Below are positions 17,935 through 28,068 of a DNA stretch of 64,000 bases, in pieces. Position numbers and translations under genes: made by a program. Source of the stretch: Bacteroidales bacterium (GTDB lineage: Bacteria > Bacteroidota > Bacteroidia > Bacteroidales > Bacteroidaceae); the NCBI GenBank assembly GCA_012517855.1, contig JAAYUD010000100.1:30959-94958 (forward strand), in the 5' to 3' direction. The notes below the pieces were generated by a model, which saw only the letters and a program-made list of their open reading frames with translations, was not told the DNA's origin and searched no databases. Position 1 is the stretch's first letter. Every line of letters starts with the position of its first letter.

Positions 17935-19664
17935 AGCTTCTCTAACCATTCTCCAACCTCTGCTACTGTGGGGTTGGTAAGTTCTAGTTTGTATTTTTTA
18001 TTGATGCCGCAAATATCCATTTGAAGTTTTTGAGGATTGACTCCTTTCATGTCTTCAATTAGATTATAACCTGCTTTATAAAACACCGGTACCCAATCGG
18101 CACTGATGCCTAGAGCCGTGAATTTATCAACGCCATCTTTTTTAGTTTCCTTTTCAGGGCGCATTTGTGGAAATAGCAGTACTTCCTGGATAGCGCTTTT
18201 ACCTGTCATAAGCATAACAAGTCGGTCTATACCTATGCCAATACCGCTTGTCGGAGGCATACCATATTGTAGAGCTCTTAAAAAGTCTTGATCAATGACC
18301 ATCGCTTCATCATCACCCTTATCGGCGAGACGCATTTGCTCTTTGAATCGTTCTTCCTGATCAATAGGATCGTTGAGCTCAGAATATGCATTTGCTAACT
18401 CTTTACCATTAACCATTAATTCAAAGCGCTCGGTTAGCCCCGGTTTATTTCGATGCATTTTTGTTAATGGAGACATTTCTACCGGATAGTCTGTAATAAA
18501 TGTGGGCTGTATAAAGGTCCCTTCACAAAATTCTCCAAAGATCTCATCAATGAGTTTTCCTTTGCCCATCGTATCATCAATCTCCATATTTAGTTTTTTG
18601 CAGACTTCACGAATTTGCTCTTCGTTCATGCCGTGAAGATCGTAACCTGTTTTTTCGTTGATCGCATCAAGAATAGGCAAACGGCGGTAGGGGGCTTTAA
18701 AACTGATTGTCTTGCCATCTATAATACTTTCGCACGTTCCATTGACAGCTATACAAATCGTTTCGAGCATTTTTTCTGTGAATGACATCATCCAATTATA
18801 GTCTTTGTATTGAACGTAAAGTTCCATACAGGTGAATTCAGGATTGTGGGTTCTATCCATTCCTTCATTACGGAAATTCTTCCCTATCTCATAAACTCCT
18901 TCGAAACCGCCTACAATGAGTCTCTTCAAATAAAGCTCCGTGGCAATACGTAGGTAAAGATCAATATTGAGCGAGTTATGGTGTGTGGTGAATGGACGGG
19001 CACTGGCACCACCGGGAATAGATTGCAGAATAGGAGTTTCAACTTCTGTGTAACCTGCTTCGTTAAGAATATTGCGCAACGTTTCAAGTATCTTGCTGCG
19101 TTTTAGAAAGGTGTCTTTTACGTCTTCGTTTACGATCAAATCTACATAACGTTGACGATAACGTAGCTCTGGATCGTCGAATGAATCGTAAACGTTTCCG
19201 TCTTTCATCTTGACGATAGGCAGCGGGCGCAAACTCTTTGAAAGAACAGTCAACTTTTTGGCATGGATTGTTATTTCGCCCATTTGAGTTCTAAAAACAA
19301 AGCCTTCAATACCGACGATGTCGCCTATATCCAACAAACGTTTGAATACGACATTGTACATGTCTTTGTTTTCTTCTGTTGAGATATCATCTCGAGTAAC
19401 ATACACCTGGATGCGACCTCTAGAGTCTTTTAATTCTATAAATGACGCTTTTCCCATAATGCGGCGGCTCATTATTCGTCCGGCTATAGATACTTGGCGT
19501 TTAGGTTCATCTTCGGCTGTATCTTTATATTCGGCAATAATGTCTGTCGAAAAAGCATTTGTTACATATTCTTCTGCAGGATATGGGTTGATTCCCATTT
19601 GGCGGAGCTCATCCAAACTATTGCGGCGGATAATCTCTTGCTCACTAAGTTCTAATACATTCAT
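17928..19664 (-). CDS. lysS: Lysyl-tRNA synthetase, class II
   Basis: This enzyme charges tRNA-Lys. The 578-residue protein has an N-terminal OB-fold anticodon-binding domain (about residues 55-165) and a class II catalytic core: motif 2 in FRNEGMDRTHNPEFT near residue 266 and motif 3 in GIGIGIDRLVMLMTG near residue 487. A C-terminal extension of about 70 residues ends in EWLEKLC; such tails are common in Bacteroidota LysS. It is first in a likely lysS-gpsA-pgi operon. Confidence 0.96.
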   Translation of the reverse strand: MNVLELSEQEIIRRNSLDELRQMGINPYPAEEYVTNAFSTDIIAEYKDTAEDEPKRQVSIAGRIMSRRIMGKASFIELKDSRGRIQVYVTRDDISTEENKDMYNVVFKRLLDIGDIVGIEGFVFRTQMGEITIHAKKLTVLSKSLRPLPIVKMKDGNVYDSFDDPELRYRQRYVDLIVNEDVKDTFLKRSKILETLRNILNEAGYTEVETPILQSIPGGASARPFTTHHNSLNIDLYLRIATELYLKRLIVGGFEGVYEIGKNFRNEGMDRTHNPEFTCMELYVQYKDYNWMMSFTEKMLETICIAVNGTCESIIDGKTISFKAPYRRLPILDAINEKTGYDLHGMNEEQIREVCKKLNMEIDDTMGKGKLIDEIFGEFCEGTFIQPTFITDYPVEMSPLTKMHRNKPGLTERFELMVNGKELANAYSELNDPIDQEERFKEQMRLADKGDDEAMVIDQDFLRALQYGMPPTSGIGIGIDRLVMLMTGKSAIQEVLLFPQMRPEKETKKDGVDKFTALGISADWVPVFYKAGYNLIEDMKGVNPQKLQMDICGINKKYKLELTNPTVAEVGEWLEKLC

Positions 19665-19693
19665 TTAAACAGTTTTATATACTTGTTGAAGCG

Positions 19694-19701
19694 CAAAAGT
19701 A
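19694..19701 (-). promoter_or_regulatory. -7 box for lysS
   Basis: On the minus strand this reads TACTTTTG, an exact TAnnTTTG, 29 bp upstream of the lysS ATG. Confidence 0.55.
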
Positions 19702-19793
19702 ATAATAATTTTAGGATAAATCGAATAAAATGCTAACTAATTGGTCTAATTGCATCGATTGTGCTGGTCGAGCTAATAAAATGTCTTTTGTAG

Positions 19794-19824
19794 TTTGTCA
19801 TTTCATTTTTCAATAGTAACTTTG
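19794..19824 (+). promoter_or_regulatory. Consensus promoter for the HD-domain gene
   Basis: TTTG at 19794-19797, 19 bp, TAACTTTG at 19817-19824: a perfect Bacteroidota promoter, divergent from lysS. Confidence 0.75.
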
Positions 19825-19872
19825 TCAGCAATTGAAGTGACTTAATGTGAAGTATATATAATTAGAATAGTG

Positions 19873-20409
19873 ATGGATCCTTTTTCAATGATAAATAAAT
19901 ATTATCCTGATGATAATAGGTTGAAGCAGATATTAGTAATTCATAGCAGCGAGGTGAGAGATAAAGCACTGTGGATAGTCGATCATCATCCTGAGCTGGA
20001 AGCCAATAGAGAGTTCATAAACGAAGCCGCAATGGTTCATGATATAGGCATTTTTCTGACAGATGCTCCTTCTATTTATTGTTTTGGTGTAGAACCATAT
20101 ATTCGGCATGGGTACCTGGGGGCGGAATTAATGCGTAAAGAGGGATTCCCTCTGCATGCATTTGTTTGCGAAAGGCATACCGGAGCTGGGTTATCTCTTG
20201 AAGATATAGAACGCCAGCAATTGCCTGTGCCACATAAACAGATGTTGCCTGTAAGTGTAGAAGAGCAAATAATTTGCTTTGCCGATAAATTTTTTTCAAA
20301 AACTAAATTAGGGCAGGAAAAGACAGTAGAGAAGGCACGTAAAAGTCTATCGAAGTATGGAGAGATTGGCTTACAAAGGTTCGATAATTGGTGTAAATGC
20401 TTCCTTTAG
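19873..20409 (+). CDS. HD-domain phosphohydrolase-like protein
   Basis: The 178-residue protein has the HD-superfamily metal ligands: an N-terminal histidine in LVIHSSEV, the paired His-Asp in EAAMVHDIGIF near residue 57, a histidine in YIRHGYLGAEL, and HTGAGLS with later ADKFFSK. Members of this branch are small cytoplasmic phosphohydrolases of unknown substrate. A GTG at 19870 directly precedes the ATG used here. It has a strong promoter and stands 91 bp before lptD. Confidence 0.82.
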   Translation: MDPFSMINKYYPDDNRLKQILVIHSSEVRDKALWIVDHHPELEANREFINEAAMVHDIGIFLTDAPSIYCFGVEPYIRHGYLGAELMRKEGFPLHAFVCERHTGAGLSLEDIERQQLPVPHKQMLPVSVEEQIICFADKFFSKTKLGQEKTVEKARKSLSKYGEIGLQRFDNWCKCFL

Positions 20410-20465
20410 AAAACTAAAAGATTAATAAAGTACGTCTAAAAAGCCATTATTTGCTGAAGTTTGAG

Positions 20466-20473
20466 TAATTTTG
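20466..20473 (+). promoter_or_regulatory. -7 box for lptD
   Basis: TAATTTTG, an exact TAnnTTTG, lies 27 bp before the lptD ATG. No clear -33 box. Confidence 0.5.
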
Positions 20474-20500
20474 TCAGTTATTTTAGTAAACGCATATTGA

Positions 20501-23218
20501 ATGTCGTCATTTAATTGGAATAAGATATTAGCAGCACTAATAGCGGCAGCCATTTTGTTGCCGGCGTTGGCTGAATCGCAGCGCCCCAAACGGAAGACTG
20601 CTTCGCCAACTACTATGAAGGCTGATGCTGTGAAGGTTGATACGTTGAAGACTGATTCTTTGGCTCAAGATACTGCAGGCAAGAAAAAGAACACTTCGTT
20701 TAATGCTCCAGTGCAATATTCGGCTGACGATTCTATTGTTTTTACTCACGACGGACATGCCCATCTCTACGGTAATGGTAAAGTCAGTTCTCAAAAAAAA
20801 GAACTTGATGCACAGTTGATCACTATGAGTCTAGATAGCAGTACTGCTTTTGCTCGGGGCGAAACGGATTCAGTTGGTAAAATAATTGGTAAACCTGTGT
20901 TTAAGGATGGAGATACTTCATATGAATCGAAAACAATTCGATATAATTTTAAAAGTAAAAAGGGTATAATCAGCGATGTCGTTACTCAACAAGGCGAAGG
21001 TTATGTAGTGGGGAATAATGCCAAAAAGGGAGCTGATGATGAGCTTTTTATGAGTGGCGGTAAATATACAACGTGTACCGATCACGAACACCCTGACTTC
21101 TATTTTCAAATGACGCGTGCAAAAGTTCGTCCCAAAAAGAATGTGATTACGGGCCCTGCCTATCTCGTTGTTCAAGACGTGCCGTTACCTATTGCAGTAC
21201 CGTTCTTTTTCTTTCCTTTTACTAGTAAGTATTCTTCAGGCATTCTTATGCCAACTTATATGGACGATTCGAGTCGTGGATTCGGTTTGACAAATGGCGG
21301 CTACTACTTTGCAATCAATGATTATATGGACTTAAAGTTGACGGCCGATATTTATACAAAGGGGTCTTGGGCTTTGAATGCTTTGACTAATTATAATAAG
21401 AGGTATCGTTATTCGGGATCTTTTCAGGCTGCTTATCAGGTGACCAAAACTGGTGATAAGGGTCTGGATTACGCTGTGGCAAAAGACTTTAAAATAATAT
21501 GGAACCACCGACAGGATGCAAAGGCTAATCCTAATAGCACTTTTTCGGCGAGCGTTAATTTTGCAACGAGTAGTTATGAACGGACGAATGTGAACAACTT
21601 ATATGATGCGCGAGCTATGACGCAGAATACTAAAACGTCAAGTGTTAGTTATTCGCGAAGTTTCCCCGATCAAAACCTGACTTTATCGAGTACTTTTAAT
21701 ATTGCTCAGACACTTGCCGATTCTTCTATTGCAATCACAATGCCCGATCTAAACATAGCGATGAGTCATATTTATCCTTTCAAAAGGAAGAAGGCGATAG
21801 GAAATGAAAAATGGTATGAGAAAATATCATTGGGTTACACCGGACGTCTGACAAATAGTATCAAAACAAAAGATAATAAAATATTCAGTAGCAGTCTGAC
21901 TCGTGACTGGATAAATGGAATGCAGCACAATATTCCTATCAGTGCTACTTTTACCTTGTTCAAATATTTTAATATTACACCATCTGTAAATTATACTGAA
22001 CGTTGGTACACGCGAAAGATAATGAAGGAATACAATCCGACAACAGGAAGTCTGATGATTAATCCCGGTGATACCATTTACGGTTTTCATCGAGTCTATA
22101 ATTATAGCGCCAGTTTGGGCGTGAGTACAAAACTCTATGGTATGTATAAACCGCTGTTTATGCCGAGTAAGGAAATACAGATTCGACACGTATTCACGCC
22201 TACTGTCAGTATTAGCGGTGCTCCTGATTTTGGAGCCCCTCGCTATGGATATTGGAAAAAGTATATTGATAAATCTGGTAATGAACAATATTATTCTCCC
22301 TATTCGGAGCAGCCTTTTGGTGTACCAAGTCGTGGTAAACAAGGACTTGTCAGTTTTGATGTGTCTAATAATATCGAAGCAAAATACAAAACCAAAAATG
22401 ACTCGGTCAAGAAAGTAAGTATTATTGATGAATTAGGTGCCAGCCTTTCTTATAATATGGCTGCCGATACTAGGCCATGGAGTGATTTGAGCATGAGATT
22501 AAGATTGAAGTGGTTTAAAAATTATGCGATTAATGTGAATGCTTCATTTGCTACTTATGCTTACCAATTTGATTCGAAAGGTAATGTTTATGTTGGCAAT
22601 CGTACAGAATGGTCTTACGGACGGTTTGGGCGTTTTCAAGGCTATGGCTCATCCTTTAGCTATACTATTAATAATGATACTTTCAAGAAGAAAGAAAAGG
22701 ATAAGGATAAGAAAAAGAAAGAGAATCCAGACGATGAGAACTCGGATAGTGACCCTTTAAACAAGAATCAAGACCCGGCCATGAGGCAAAAGAAAAATGA
22801 GCCTACAAAAGAAAAGGCTAAACTAGATGCCGATGGTTATGAAACTTTCAATATGCCGTGGTCTATTTCACTAAATTATTCGTATAATATAACGGAAAAT
22901 ACTTCTGCCCCTATTAATAAGCACACTATGCGCTATCCCTATAAGTTTACTCATAATGTGAATATGTCGGGAAATTTGAAGCTTTCCAATAAATGGGCAT
23001 TCAATTTCTCCGGTGGTTATGATTTTCAAAGCAAGAAGATAACACAGACTGCAGTAGGCATTACCCGTGATTTGCATTGCTTTACTATGACTTGTAACCT
23101 TTCTCCATTTGGCACTTATAAGTATTATAGTTTTACTATTCGGGCATCGGCAAGTATTCTGCAAGACTTAAAGTGGGATCAGCGTAGCCAAACACAAAGC
23201 AATATACAATGGTATTGA
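20501..23218 (+). CDS. lptD: LptD-like outer-membrane LPS assembly protein (OstA family)
   Basis: The likely role is insertion of lipopolysaccharide into the outer leaflet. The 905-residue protein has a signal peptide (hydrophobic residues 9-22, ALA cleavage region), a short low-complexity segment, an N-terminal OstA-like beta-jellyroll (about residues 65-220, with HGNGKVS-like strands and QDVPLPIAVPFFFFPFTS at its end), and a long C-terminal barrel rich in alternating aromatic strands, ending in SNIQWY. About 55 residues near 726-781 form a strongly charged Lys/Asp/Glu insert that would be an extracellular or periplasmic loop. The name follows family usage in this phylum. Confidence 0.85.
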   Translation: MSSFNWNKILAALIAAAILLPALAESQRPKRKTASPTTMKADAVKVDTLKTDSLAQDTAGKKKNTSFNAPVQYSADDSIVFTHDGHAHLYGNGKVSSQKKELDAQLITMSLDSSTAFARGETDSVGKIIGKPVFKDGDTSYESKTIRYNFKSKKGIISDVVTQQGEGYVVGNNAKKGADDELFMSGGKYTTCTDHEHPDFYFQMTRAKVRPKKNVITGPAYLVVQDVPLPIAVPFFFFPFTSKYSSGILMPTYMDDSSRGFGLTNGGYYFAINDYMDLKLTADIYTKGSWALNALTNYNKRYRYSGSFQAAYQVTKTGDKGLDYAVAKDFKIIWNHRQDAKANPNSTFSASVNFATSSYERTNVNNLYDARAMTQNTKTSSVSYSRSFPDQNLTLSSTFNIAQTLADSSIAITMPDLNIAMSHIYPFKRKKAIGNEKWYEKISLGYTGRLTNSIKTKDNKIFSSSLTRDWINGMQHNIPISATFTLFKYFNITPSVNYTERWYTRKIMKEYNPTTGSLMINPGDTIYGFHRVYNYSASLGVSTKLYGMYKPLFMPSKEIQIRHVFTPTVSISGAPDFGAPRYGYWKKYIDKSGNEQYYSPYSEQPFGVPSRGKQGLVSFDVSNNIEAKYKTKNDSVKKVSIIDELGASLSYNMAADTRPWSDLSMRLRLKWFKNYAINVNASFATYAYQFDSKGNVYVGNRTEWSYGRFGRFQGYGSSFSYTINNDTFKKKEKDKDKKKKENPDDENSDSDPLNKNQDPAMRQKKNEPTKEKAKLDADGYETFNMPWSISLNYSYNITENTSAPINKHTMRYPYKFTHNVNMSGNLKLSNKWAFNFSGGYDFQSKKITQTAVGITRDLHCFTMTCNLSPFGTYKYYSFTIRASASILQDLKWDQRSQTQSNIQWY

Positions 23219-23394
23219 TTTTGCTTTATGGTAAGTGATGCAAGAATGGATTTGATACAAGCAAAAGAATCGTTACACGGTAGCCGAAATATTCCAGAAA
23301 ATTAATTCATAAAAAAGCCGAATAAGTCCAGTACGGCATTGGCGCAAACATACCTGTTTCTATAGAGGTAATTACTCTTTTATTCACTGCTCGT
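23219..23394. other. Gene-free stretch before repeat C copy 2
   Basis: No gene, terminator or promoter was seen between the lptD stop and the second copy of repeat C. Confidence 0.5.
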
Positions 23395-23665
23395 GCATGG
23401 AAATGCTTCGTCCTTTCCTCTCTGGCAGAAGGTGTTTTGTACACATCTTATTGAATTAGGATTGTTGTATTTAAGGCATTTCTGTCGGCTCATTAATATT
23501 TTGTCGTTCCACATATGTGATTCGATCAACTCACATATATGGAACGATCGACTCACATATGTGAGTTGATCGAATCACATATGTGGAACGACACTTTTCT
23601 CGGTATAAAGAGGTGAAATCTGTCAGATATGAACCGAGAATCATCAGTATGTTCCACAAAACTCA
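23395..23665 (+). repeat. Dispersed repeat module C, copy 2, with a 36-bp-stem hairpin
   Basis: This is the partner of 6055-6325. The hairpin lies at 23503-23592 with perfect 36-bp arms (23503-23538 and 23557-23592) and the same 18-nt loop as copy 1. Inside each arm the 10-bp block is in the opposite orientation to copy 1 (TTCGATCAAC where copy 1 has GTTGATCGAA), while pairing stays perfect. The upstream flank from about 23427 is closely similar to copy 1. Confidence 0.8.
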
Positions 23666-23740
23666 GGAGGCTGTATGCTTACCATTTGATTAAAATGCAA
23701 TAAAATTAAGATATTATCTGTCTTGCTTTAATTAATTGTT

Positions 23741-23748
23741 TATTTTTG
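23741..23748 (+). promoter_or_regulatory. -7 box for asnA
   Basis: TATTTTTG matches TAnnTTTG. It overlaps the TTG at 23746 that would give a longer frame, so that start is excluded; the ATG at 23767 follows with a leader of about 12 nt. Confidence 0.6.
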
Positions 23749-23766
23749 CTGATATTTTTAATGAAT

Positions 23767-24804
23767 ATGAGTGCAATTATAAAACCGAAGGATTATAAGT
23801 CTTTGCTTAATCTTCAGCAGACGGAACAAGGTATAAAGCTTATAAAAGAGTTCTTTCAAGAGAATCTGTCTGCCGAGTTGCGTTTGCGTCGAGTGACTGC
23901 TCCGCTATTTGTGTTGAAAGGCACAGGTATTAATGACGACTTGAATGGGGTAGAACGGGCAGTGTCTTTTCCAATAAAAGATATGGGTGATGCAAAGGCC
24001 GAAGTGGTGCATTCGCTTGCTAAATGGAAACGTTTGGCTTTGGCTAAATACCATATAGAATCGGGCTATGGACTATATACCGATATGAACGCTATTCGTG
24101 CCGACGAAGAACTTGATAATTTGCATTCGCTTTATGTAGATCAATGGGATTGGGAACGATCTATTTGTGCTGAAGAGCGTAATATTGATTTTCTGAAGGA
24201 AATTGTAAATCGTATATACGCAGCAATGGTCAGAACTGAGTATCTGGTATACGAAAGTTATCCTGAGATAAAACCTTGCTTGCCGCAAAAAATTCATTTT
24301 ATTCATGCCGAAGAATTGCGCTGCCTGTATCCGGAGAAGACTCCAAAAGAACGTGAAGATGCTATTTGTGAGAAATATGGAGCCGTCTTTATCGTTGGTA
24401 TCGGTTGCAAACTAGGAGATGGAAAAAAACATGACGGGCGTGCTCCGGACTATGATGATTATACAACGGAAGGGCTGAATGATTTACCAGGATTGAATGG
24501 CGATTTGTTGTTATGGAATGAAGTGTTGCAACGGGCTTTTGAAATTTCTTCAATGGGAATTCGCGTCAATCAAGAGACATTGCTTAGTCAACTGAAAGAA
24601 GAGGGCGAAGAAGAACGATTGAACTATTATTTTCATCAAAAACTGATGGCAGGAGAGCTTCCATTGTCTATCGGTGGCGGTATTGGCCAATCTCGTCTTT
24701 GCATGTTCTATTTGCGAAAAGCACATATAGGAGAAATCCAGGCGAGTATATGGCCTGAAGATATGCGCAAAGAGTGTTTGGCTTGTAATATAGAGTTAAT
24801 ATAA
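23767..24804 (+). CDS. asnA: Aspartate-ammonia ligase (AsnA-type asparagine synthetase)
   Basis: This enzyme makes asparagine from aspartate and free ammonia with ATP; its core is related to class II tRNA synthetases. From the start [13 protein letters not shown] the product is 345 residues, a normal family length. Signatures are [40 protein letters not shown] and, near the end, [14 protein letters not shown]. An in-frame ATG two codons upstream is also possible. It is followed 5 bp later by ung, so the two are probably cotranscribed. Confidence 0.94.
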   Translation: MSAIIKPKDYKSLLNLQQTEQGIKLIKEFFQENLSAELRLRRVTAPLFVLKGTGINDDLNGVERAVSFPIKDMGDAKAEVVHSLAKWKRLALAKYHIESGYGLYTDMNAIRADEELDNLHSLYVDQWDWERSICAEERNIDFLKEIVNRIYAAMVRTEYLVYESYPEIKPCLPQKIHFIHAEELRCLYPEKTPKEREDAICEKYGAVFIVGIGCKLGDGKKHDGRAPDYDDYTTEGLNDLPGLNGDLLLWNEVLQRAFEISSMGIRVNQETLLSQLKEEGEEERLNYYFHQKLMAGELPLSIGGGIGQSRLCMFYLRKAHIGEIQASIWPEDMRKECLACNIELI

Positions 24805-24809
24805 TAACT

Positions 24810-25472
24810 ATGGATGTAAAAATTGAATCAAGTTGGAGGGAGCATCTGAAGGGGGAGTTTGATAAAGATTATTTTACTCACCTTACAGATTTTGTACGTA
24901 ATGAGTATCATCATGGCATTGTGTATCCGCCAGGGCCATTTATTTTTAATGCTTTTGATCTTTGTCCATTTGATAAAGTTAAAGTTGTTATTATAGGTCA
25001 GGATCCATACCATGGACCGGGTCAGGCTCATGGCCTTTGTTTCTCCGTGAATGATGGCGTACCCTTTCCTCCTTCTTTGCAGAATATCTTTAAAGAAATA
25101 AAATCAGATATTGGAACAGAAGTACCGTCGTCGGGAAATCTTACTCGATGGGCACAACAAGGCGTGTTGCTTCTGAATTCTACTCTTACGGTTCGTGCGC
25201 ATCAAGCAGCTTCTCATGCAAAGCATGGTTGGGAAACATTTACGGATGCTGTGATCCGCTCTCTTGCCGAAGAACGTGAGCATTTGGTTTTTCTGCTTTG
25301 GGGAGCTTATGCCCAACGCAAGGGGGAGTTCATCGATCGTAACAAGCATTTGGTACTAAGTTCTGCTCATCCTTCTCCCTTATCTGCGTATAATGGATTC
25401 TTTGGAAACAAACATTTCAGTACTACCAACGAATATCTAATTCAGCACGGTGAAACACCTATTGTTTGGTAG
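24810..25472 (+). CDS. ung: Uracil-DNA glycosylase
   Basis: This enzyme removes uracil from DNA as the first step of base-excision repair. The 220-residue protein carries the family 1 water-activating motif GQDPYHG near residue 64 and the minor-groove loop [13 protein letters not shown] near residue 189. The length is typical. It starts 5 bp after asnA. Confidence 0.96.
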   Translation: MDVKIESSWREHLKGEFDKDYFTHLTDFVRNEYHHGIVYPPGPFIFNAFDLCPFDKVKVVIIGQDPYHGPGQAHGLCFSVNDGVPFPPSLQNIFKEIKSDIGTEVPSSGNLTRWAQQGVLLLNSTLTVRAHQAASHAKHGWETFTDAVIRSLAEEREHLVFLLWGAYAQRKGEFIDRNKHLVLSSAHPSPLSAYNGFFGNKHFSTTNEYLIQHGETPIVW

Positions 25473-25528
25473 AATAGGGAGAGCAAAATATATTTTGGCT
25501 TCTTTTTCTTTTATTCCTCCGCTTTGAT

Positions 25529-25536
25529 TACCTTTG
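25529..25536 (+). promoter_or_regulatory. -7 box for DUF4494-yggS
   Basis: TACCTTTG matches TAnnTTTG; the leader before 25569 would be about 26 nt. Confidence 0.55.
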
Positions 25537-25568
25537 CATGAATTTGAAAAATATAAAATGACAAAGAT

Positions 25569-26018
25569 ATGATGCACAATTGGTTTGAATGCAAGATCCG
25601 TTATGAGAAAGTAATGGAAGATGGTAAAAATAAGAAGGTTACTGAACCTTATTTGGTAGATGCTCTTAGTTTTACTGAAGCTGAAGCTCGTATTATTGAA
25701 GAAATGAAACCGTTTATTACCGGCGAATTTACGGTGTCGGATATTAAGCGTGCCAACTATACGGAACTTTTCACTTGTGATGATGATACAGCTGATAAAT
25801 GGTTTAAGGTGAAGCTTTATTTCATCACACTAGACGAGAAGAGCGGCATGGAAAAGAAATCAGCTTCTAATGTATTGGTTCAAGCTGCTGATTTACGCGA
25901 TGCAGTGAAAAAACTGGATGAAGGAATGAAAGGCACAATGGCTGATTATGAAATAGCAAATGTTGCCGAAACGGCTATTATGGACGTTTATCCTTTTGCA
26001 GGCAACAAGGAGGGTTAA
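25569..26018 (+). CDS. DUF4494 family protein
   Basis: The 149-residue soluble protein begins MMHNWFECKIRYEK, the usual opening of this Bacteroidota family of unknown function. It has no signal peptide or membrane span and is rich in charged residues. Two ATGs occur in a row (25569, 25572). Its stop is directly followed by the yggS start, so the two are very likely translated from one message; this suggests, but does not show, a link to vitamin B6 homeostasis. Confidence 0.8.
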   Translation: MMHNWFECKIRYEKVMEDGKNKKVTEPYLVDALSFTEAEARIIEEMKPFITGEFTVSDIKRANYTELFTCDDDTADKWFKVKLYFITLDEKSGMEKKSASNVLVQAADLRDAVKKLDEGMKGTMADYEIANVAETAIMDVYPFAGNKEG

Positions 26019-26708
26019 ATGATGATTTCGAATATTGCGGCTCAGATAAAGCATATTACGCAAGAACTTCCTTCTGGTTCTCGCTTGGTCGCTGTTTCGA
26101 AATACCATCCCGATGAGTCTATTATGGAGGCTTACGATGCGGGACAGCGTCTGTTCGGTGAGAATCATGTACAAGAAATGGTGGGTAAGTATGAACGCTT
26201 ACCCAAAGATATTGAATGGCATTTTCTCGGTCACTTGCAGACGAATAAAATAAAATATATTGTTCCATTTGTCTCGTTGATTCATGCTATAGATTCATAT
26301 AAACTGCTTACCGAGATTGATAAACATGCAGCTAAGGCAGGGCGTACTATAAATTGTTTGTTGCAACTTCATATTGCTCGGGAAGAAACAAAGTTCGGCT
26401 TTTCTTTTGAGGAGTGTAGAGAAATGCTTCGTGTCGGAGACTGGCGTTCGTTGCACCATATTCATTTATCGGGTGTGATGGGTATGGCGACAAACACGGA
26501 TGACAGTGTTCAGGTAGCTTCTGAGTTCCGTTCATTAAAAAGCTTCTTCGATGAATTGAAAACCGACTATTTTGATACCGATCCGCATTTTAAGGAGATG
26601 TCAATGGGGATGACTCATGATTATCAGATTGCTCTTGATTGCGGTAGTACATTGGTACGTATAGGTACAAAAATTTTTGGAGAAAGAGATTATAGCCAGA
26701 AGATATAA
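26019..26708 (+). CDS. YggS-family PLP homeostasis protein
   Basis: A fold-type III PLP-binding protein that buffers pyridoxal phosphate. The 229 residues include the PLP lysine in LVAVSKYHP near residue 28, FGENHVQEM, WHFLGHLQTNK and LSGVMGMAT, and the C-terminal GSTLVRIGTKIFGERDY that binds the cofactor phosphate. The length is typical. The start codon abuts the DUF4494 stop. Confidence 0.93.
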   Translation: MMISNIAAQIKHITQELPSGSRLVAVSKYHPDESIMEAYDAGQRLFGENHVQEMVGKYERLPKDIEWHFLGHLQTNKIKYIVPFVSLIHAIDSYKLLTEIDKHAAKAGRTINCLLQLHIAREETKFGFSFEECREMLRVGDWRSLHHIHLSGVMGMATNTDDSVQVASEFRSLKSFFDELKTDYFDTDPHFKEMSMGMTHDYQIALDCGSTLVRIGTKIFGERDYSQKI

Positions 26709-26769
26709 AAAGATAAGTGCTATTTATTTTTCTTTGAAAGAAGTAAATAGTAAAGGGATAGATATTAAT

Positions 26770-28068
26770 ATGAATTATAGCGAAACTTTAAATTATCTCT
26801 ATACTTGTGTTCCGATGTTTCAGAAAGTGGGAAGCCCGGCTTATAAGGAAGGCTTGGAGAATACCCATATTCTTGATGAACATTTTGGGCATCCTCACAA
26901 GCATTTTCCTACTATTCATGTAGCTGGAACTAATGGGAAAGGATCTTGTTCGCATACTCTTGCTGCTATTCTACAATCCGCAGGTTATAAAGTAGGACTT
27001 TATACCTCACCACATTTGCGCGATTTTCGTGAAAGAATCCGTATTGATGGTAAGCCGATATCCGAAGAATATGTAGTGAATTTTGTCGCAGCCGAGAGAG
27101 ACTTTTTTGAACCGCTCCAACCATCTTTTTTTGAGTTGACTACCGCTTTGGCGTTTAAATATTTTGCCGAACAGAAGGTTGACGTTGCAGTGATTGAAGT
27201 AGGGCTTGGCGGGCGATTGGATTGTACCAATATCATTATCCCTGATATTTCTATTATTACTAATATTAGTTATGATCATACTCAGTTCCTTGGCAATACG
27301 TTGGCTGCTATTGCTTTCGAAAAAGCCGGTATCATTAAAACCGGGATACCTGTAGTCATTGGTGAAACGGTACCGGAAACAAAGCCCGTGTTCGTCGCTC
27401 GTGCTCATGAGTTGGGAGCGCCTATTTATTTTGCCGAAGAGAACAAACAATTGACAGATGCGCGAATGAACGTCGACGGTCTGTGTTACGATACCTTGAA
27501 ATACGGCTTATTATATGGTAAACTTGGTGGATTGTATCAAGTTAAAAATACCAATACCGTACTGACGGCTATCGAAGTGCTGAAAGAAAAAGGTTATCAC
27601 ATCACTGATGAGGCTTTGCGTAGCGGATTTTCCAATGTTTGCGAGTTGACAGGACTCGAAGGTCGGTGGCAACGTTTGCAGAGTTCCCCGACGATGATAT
27701 GCGATACGGGGCATAACGTTGGTGGTATCACGTATATTGTTCAGCAACTAAAGTTGCAACAATACCGTACGCTTCGTATCGTTTTCGGTATGGTCAACGA
27801 TAAGGATATCCATACTGTGCTGAAAATGTTGCCTCGCGATGCTGTCTATTATTTTACTCAGGCCAATGTGAGCCGTGCTATTCCTGTAGACGAATTGAAA
27901 AGTGAAGCAGAATTGGCAGGGCTGAAAGGAACTTCTTATATTGATGTTTTATCTGCAGTGGAGGCGGCACAAAAAGAAAGCCTCCCCGAAGATTTTATCT
28001 ACGTGGGAGGCAGTAGTTATATTGTTTCTGATTTGTTAACGAGCCGCGAAGCACTCGATCTCCACTAA
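26770..28068 (+). CDS. folC: Folylpolyglutamate synthase / dihydrofolate synthase
   Basis: This enzyme adds glutamate to dihydropteroate or folates. The product has 432 residues from the ATG at 26770; an upstream in-frame start at 26677 would overlap yggS and adds no family sequence. The ATP-binding loop is HVAGTNGKGSCSH near residue 42. Further motifs are LYTSPHLRDFRERI, VEVGLGGRLDCTN (here IEVGLGGRLDCTN), and YDHTQFLGNT. Its last 33 bp overlap the end of ridA on the other strand. Confidence 0.94.
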   Translation: MNYSETLNYLYTCVPMFQKVGSPAYKEGLENTHILDEHFGHPHKHFPTIHVAGTNGKGSCSHTLAAILQSAGYKVGLYTSPHLRDFRERIRIDGKPISEEYVVNFVAAERDFFEPLQPSFFELTTALAFKYFAEQKVDVAVIEVGLGGRLDCTNIIIPDISIITNISYDHTQFLGNTLAAIAFEKAGIIKTGIPVVIGETVPETKPVFVARAHELGAPIYFAEENKQLTDARMNVDGLCYDTLKYGLLYGKLGGLYQVKNTNTVLTAIEVLKEKGYHITDEALRSGFSNVCELTGLEGRWQRLQSSPTMICDTGHNVGGITYIVQQLKLQQYRTLRIVFGMVNDKDIHTVLKMLPRDAVYYFTQANVSRAIPVDELKSEAELAGLKGTSYIDVLSAVEAAQKESLPEDFIYVGGSSYIVSDLLTSREALDLH

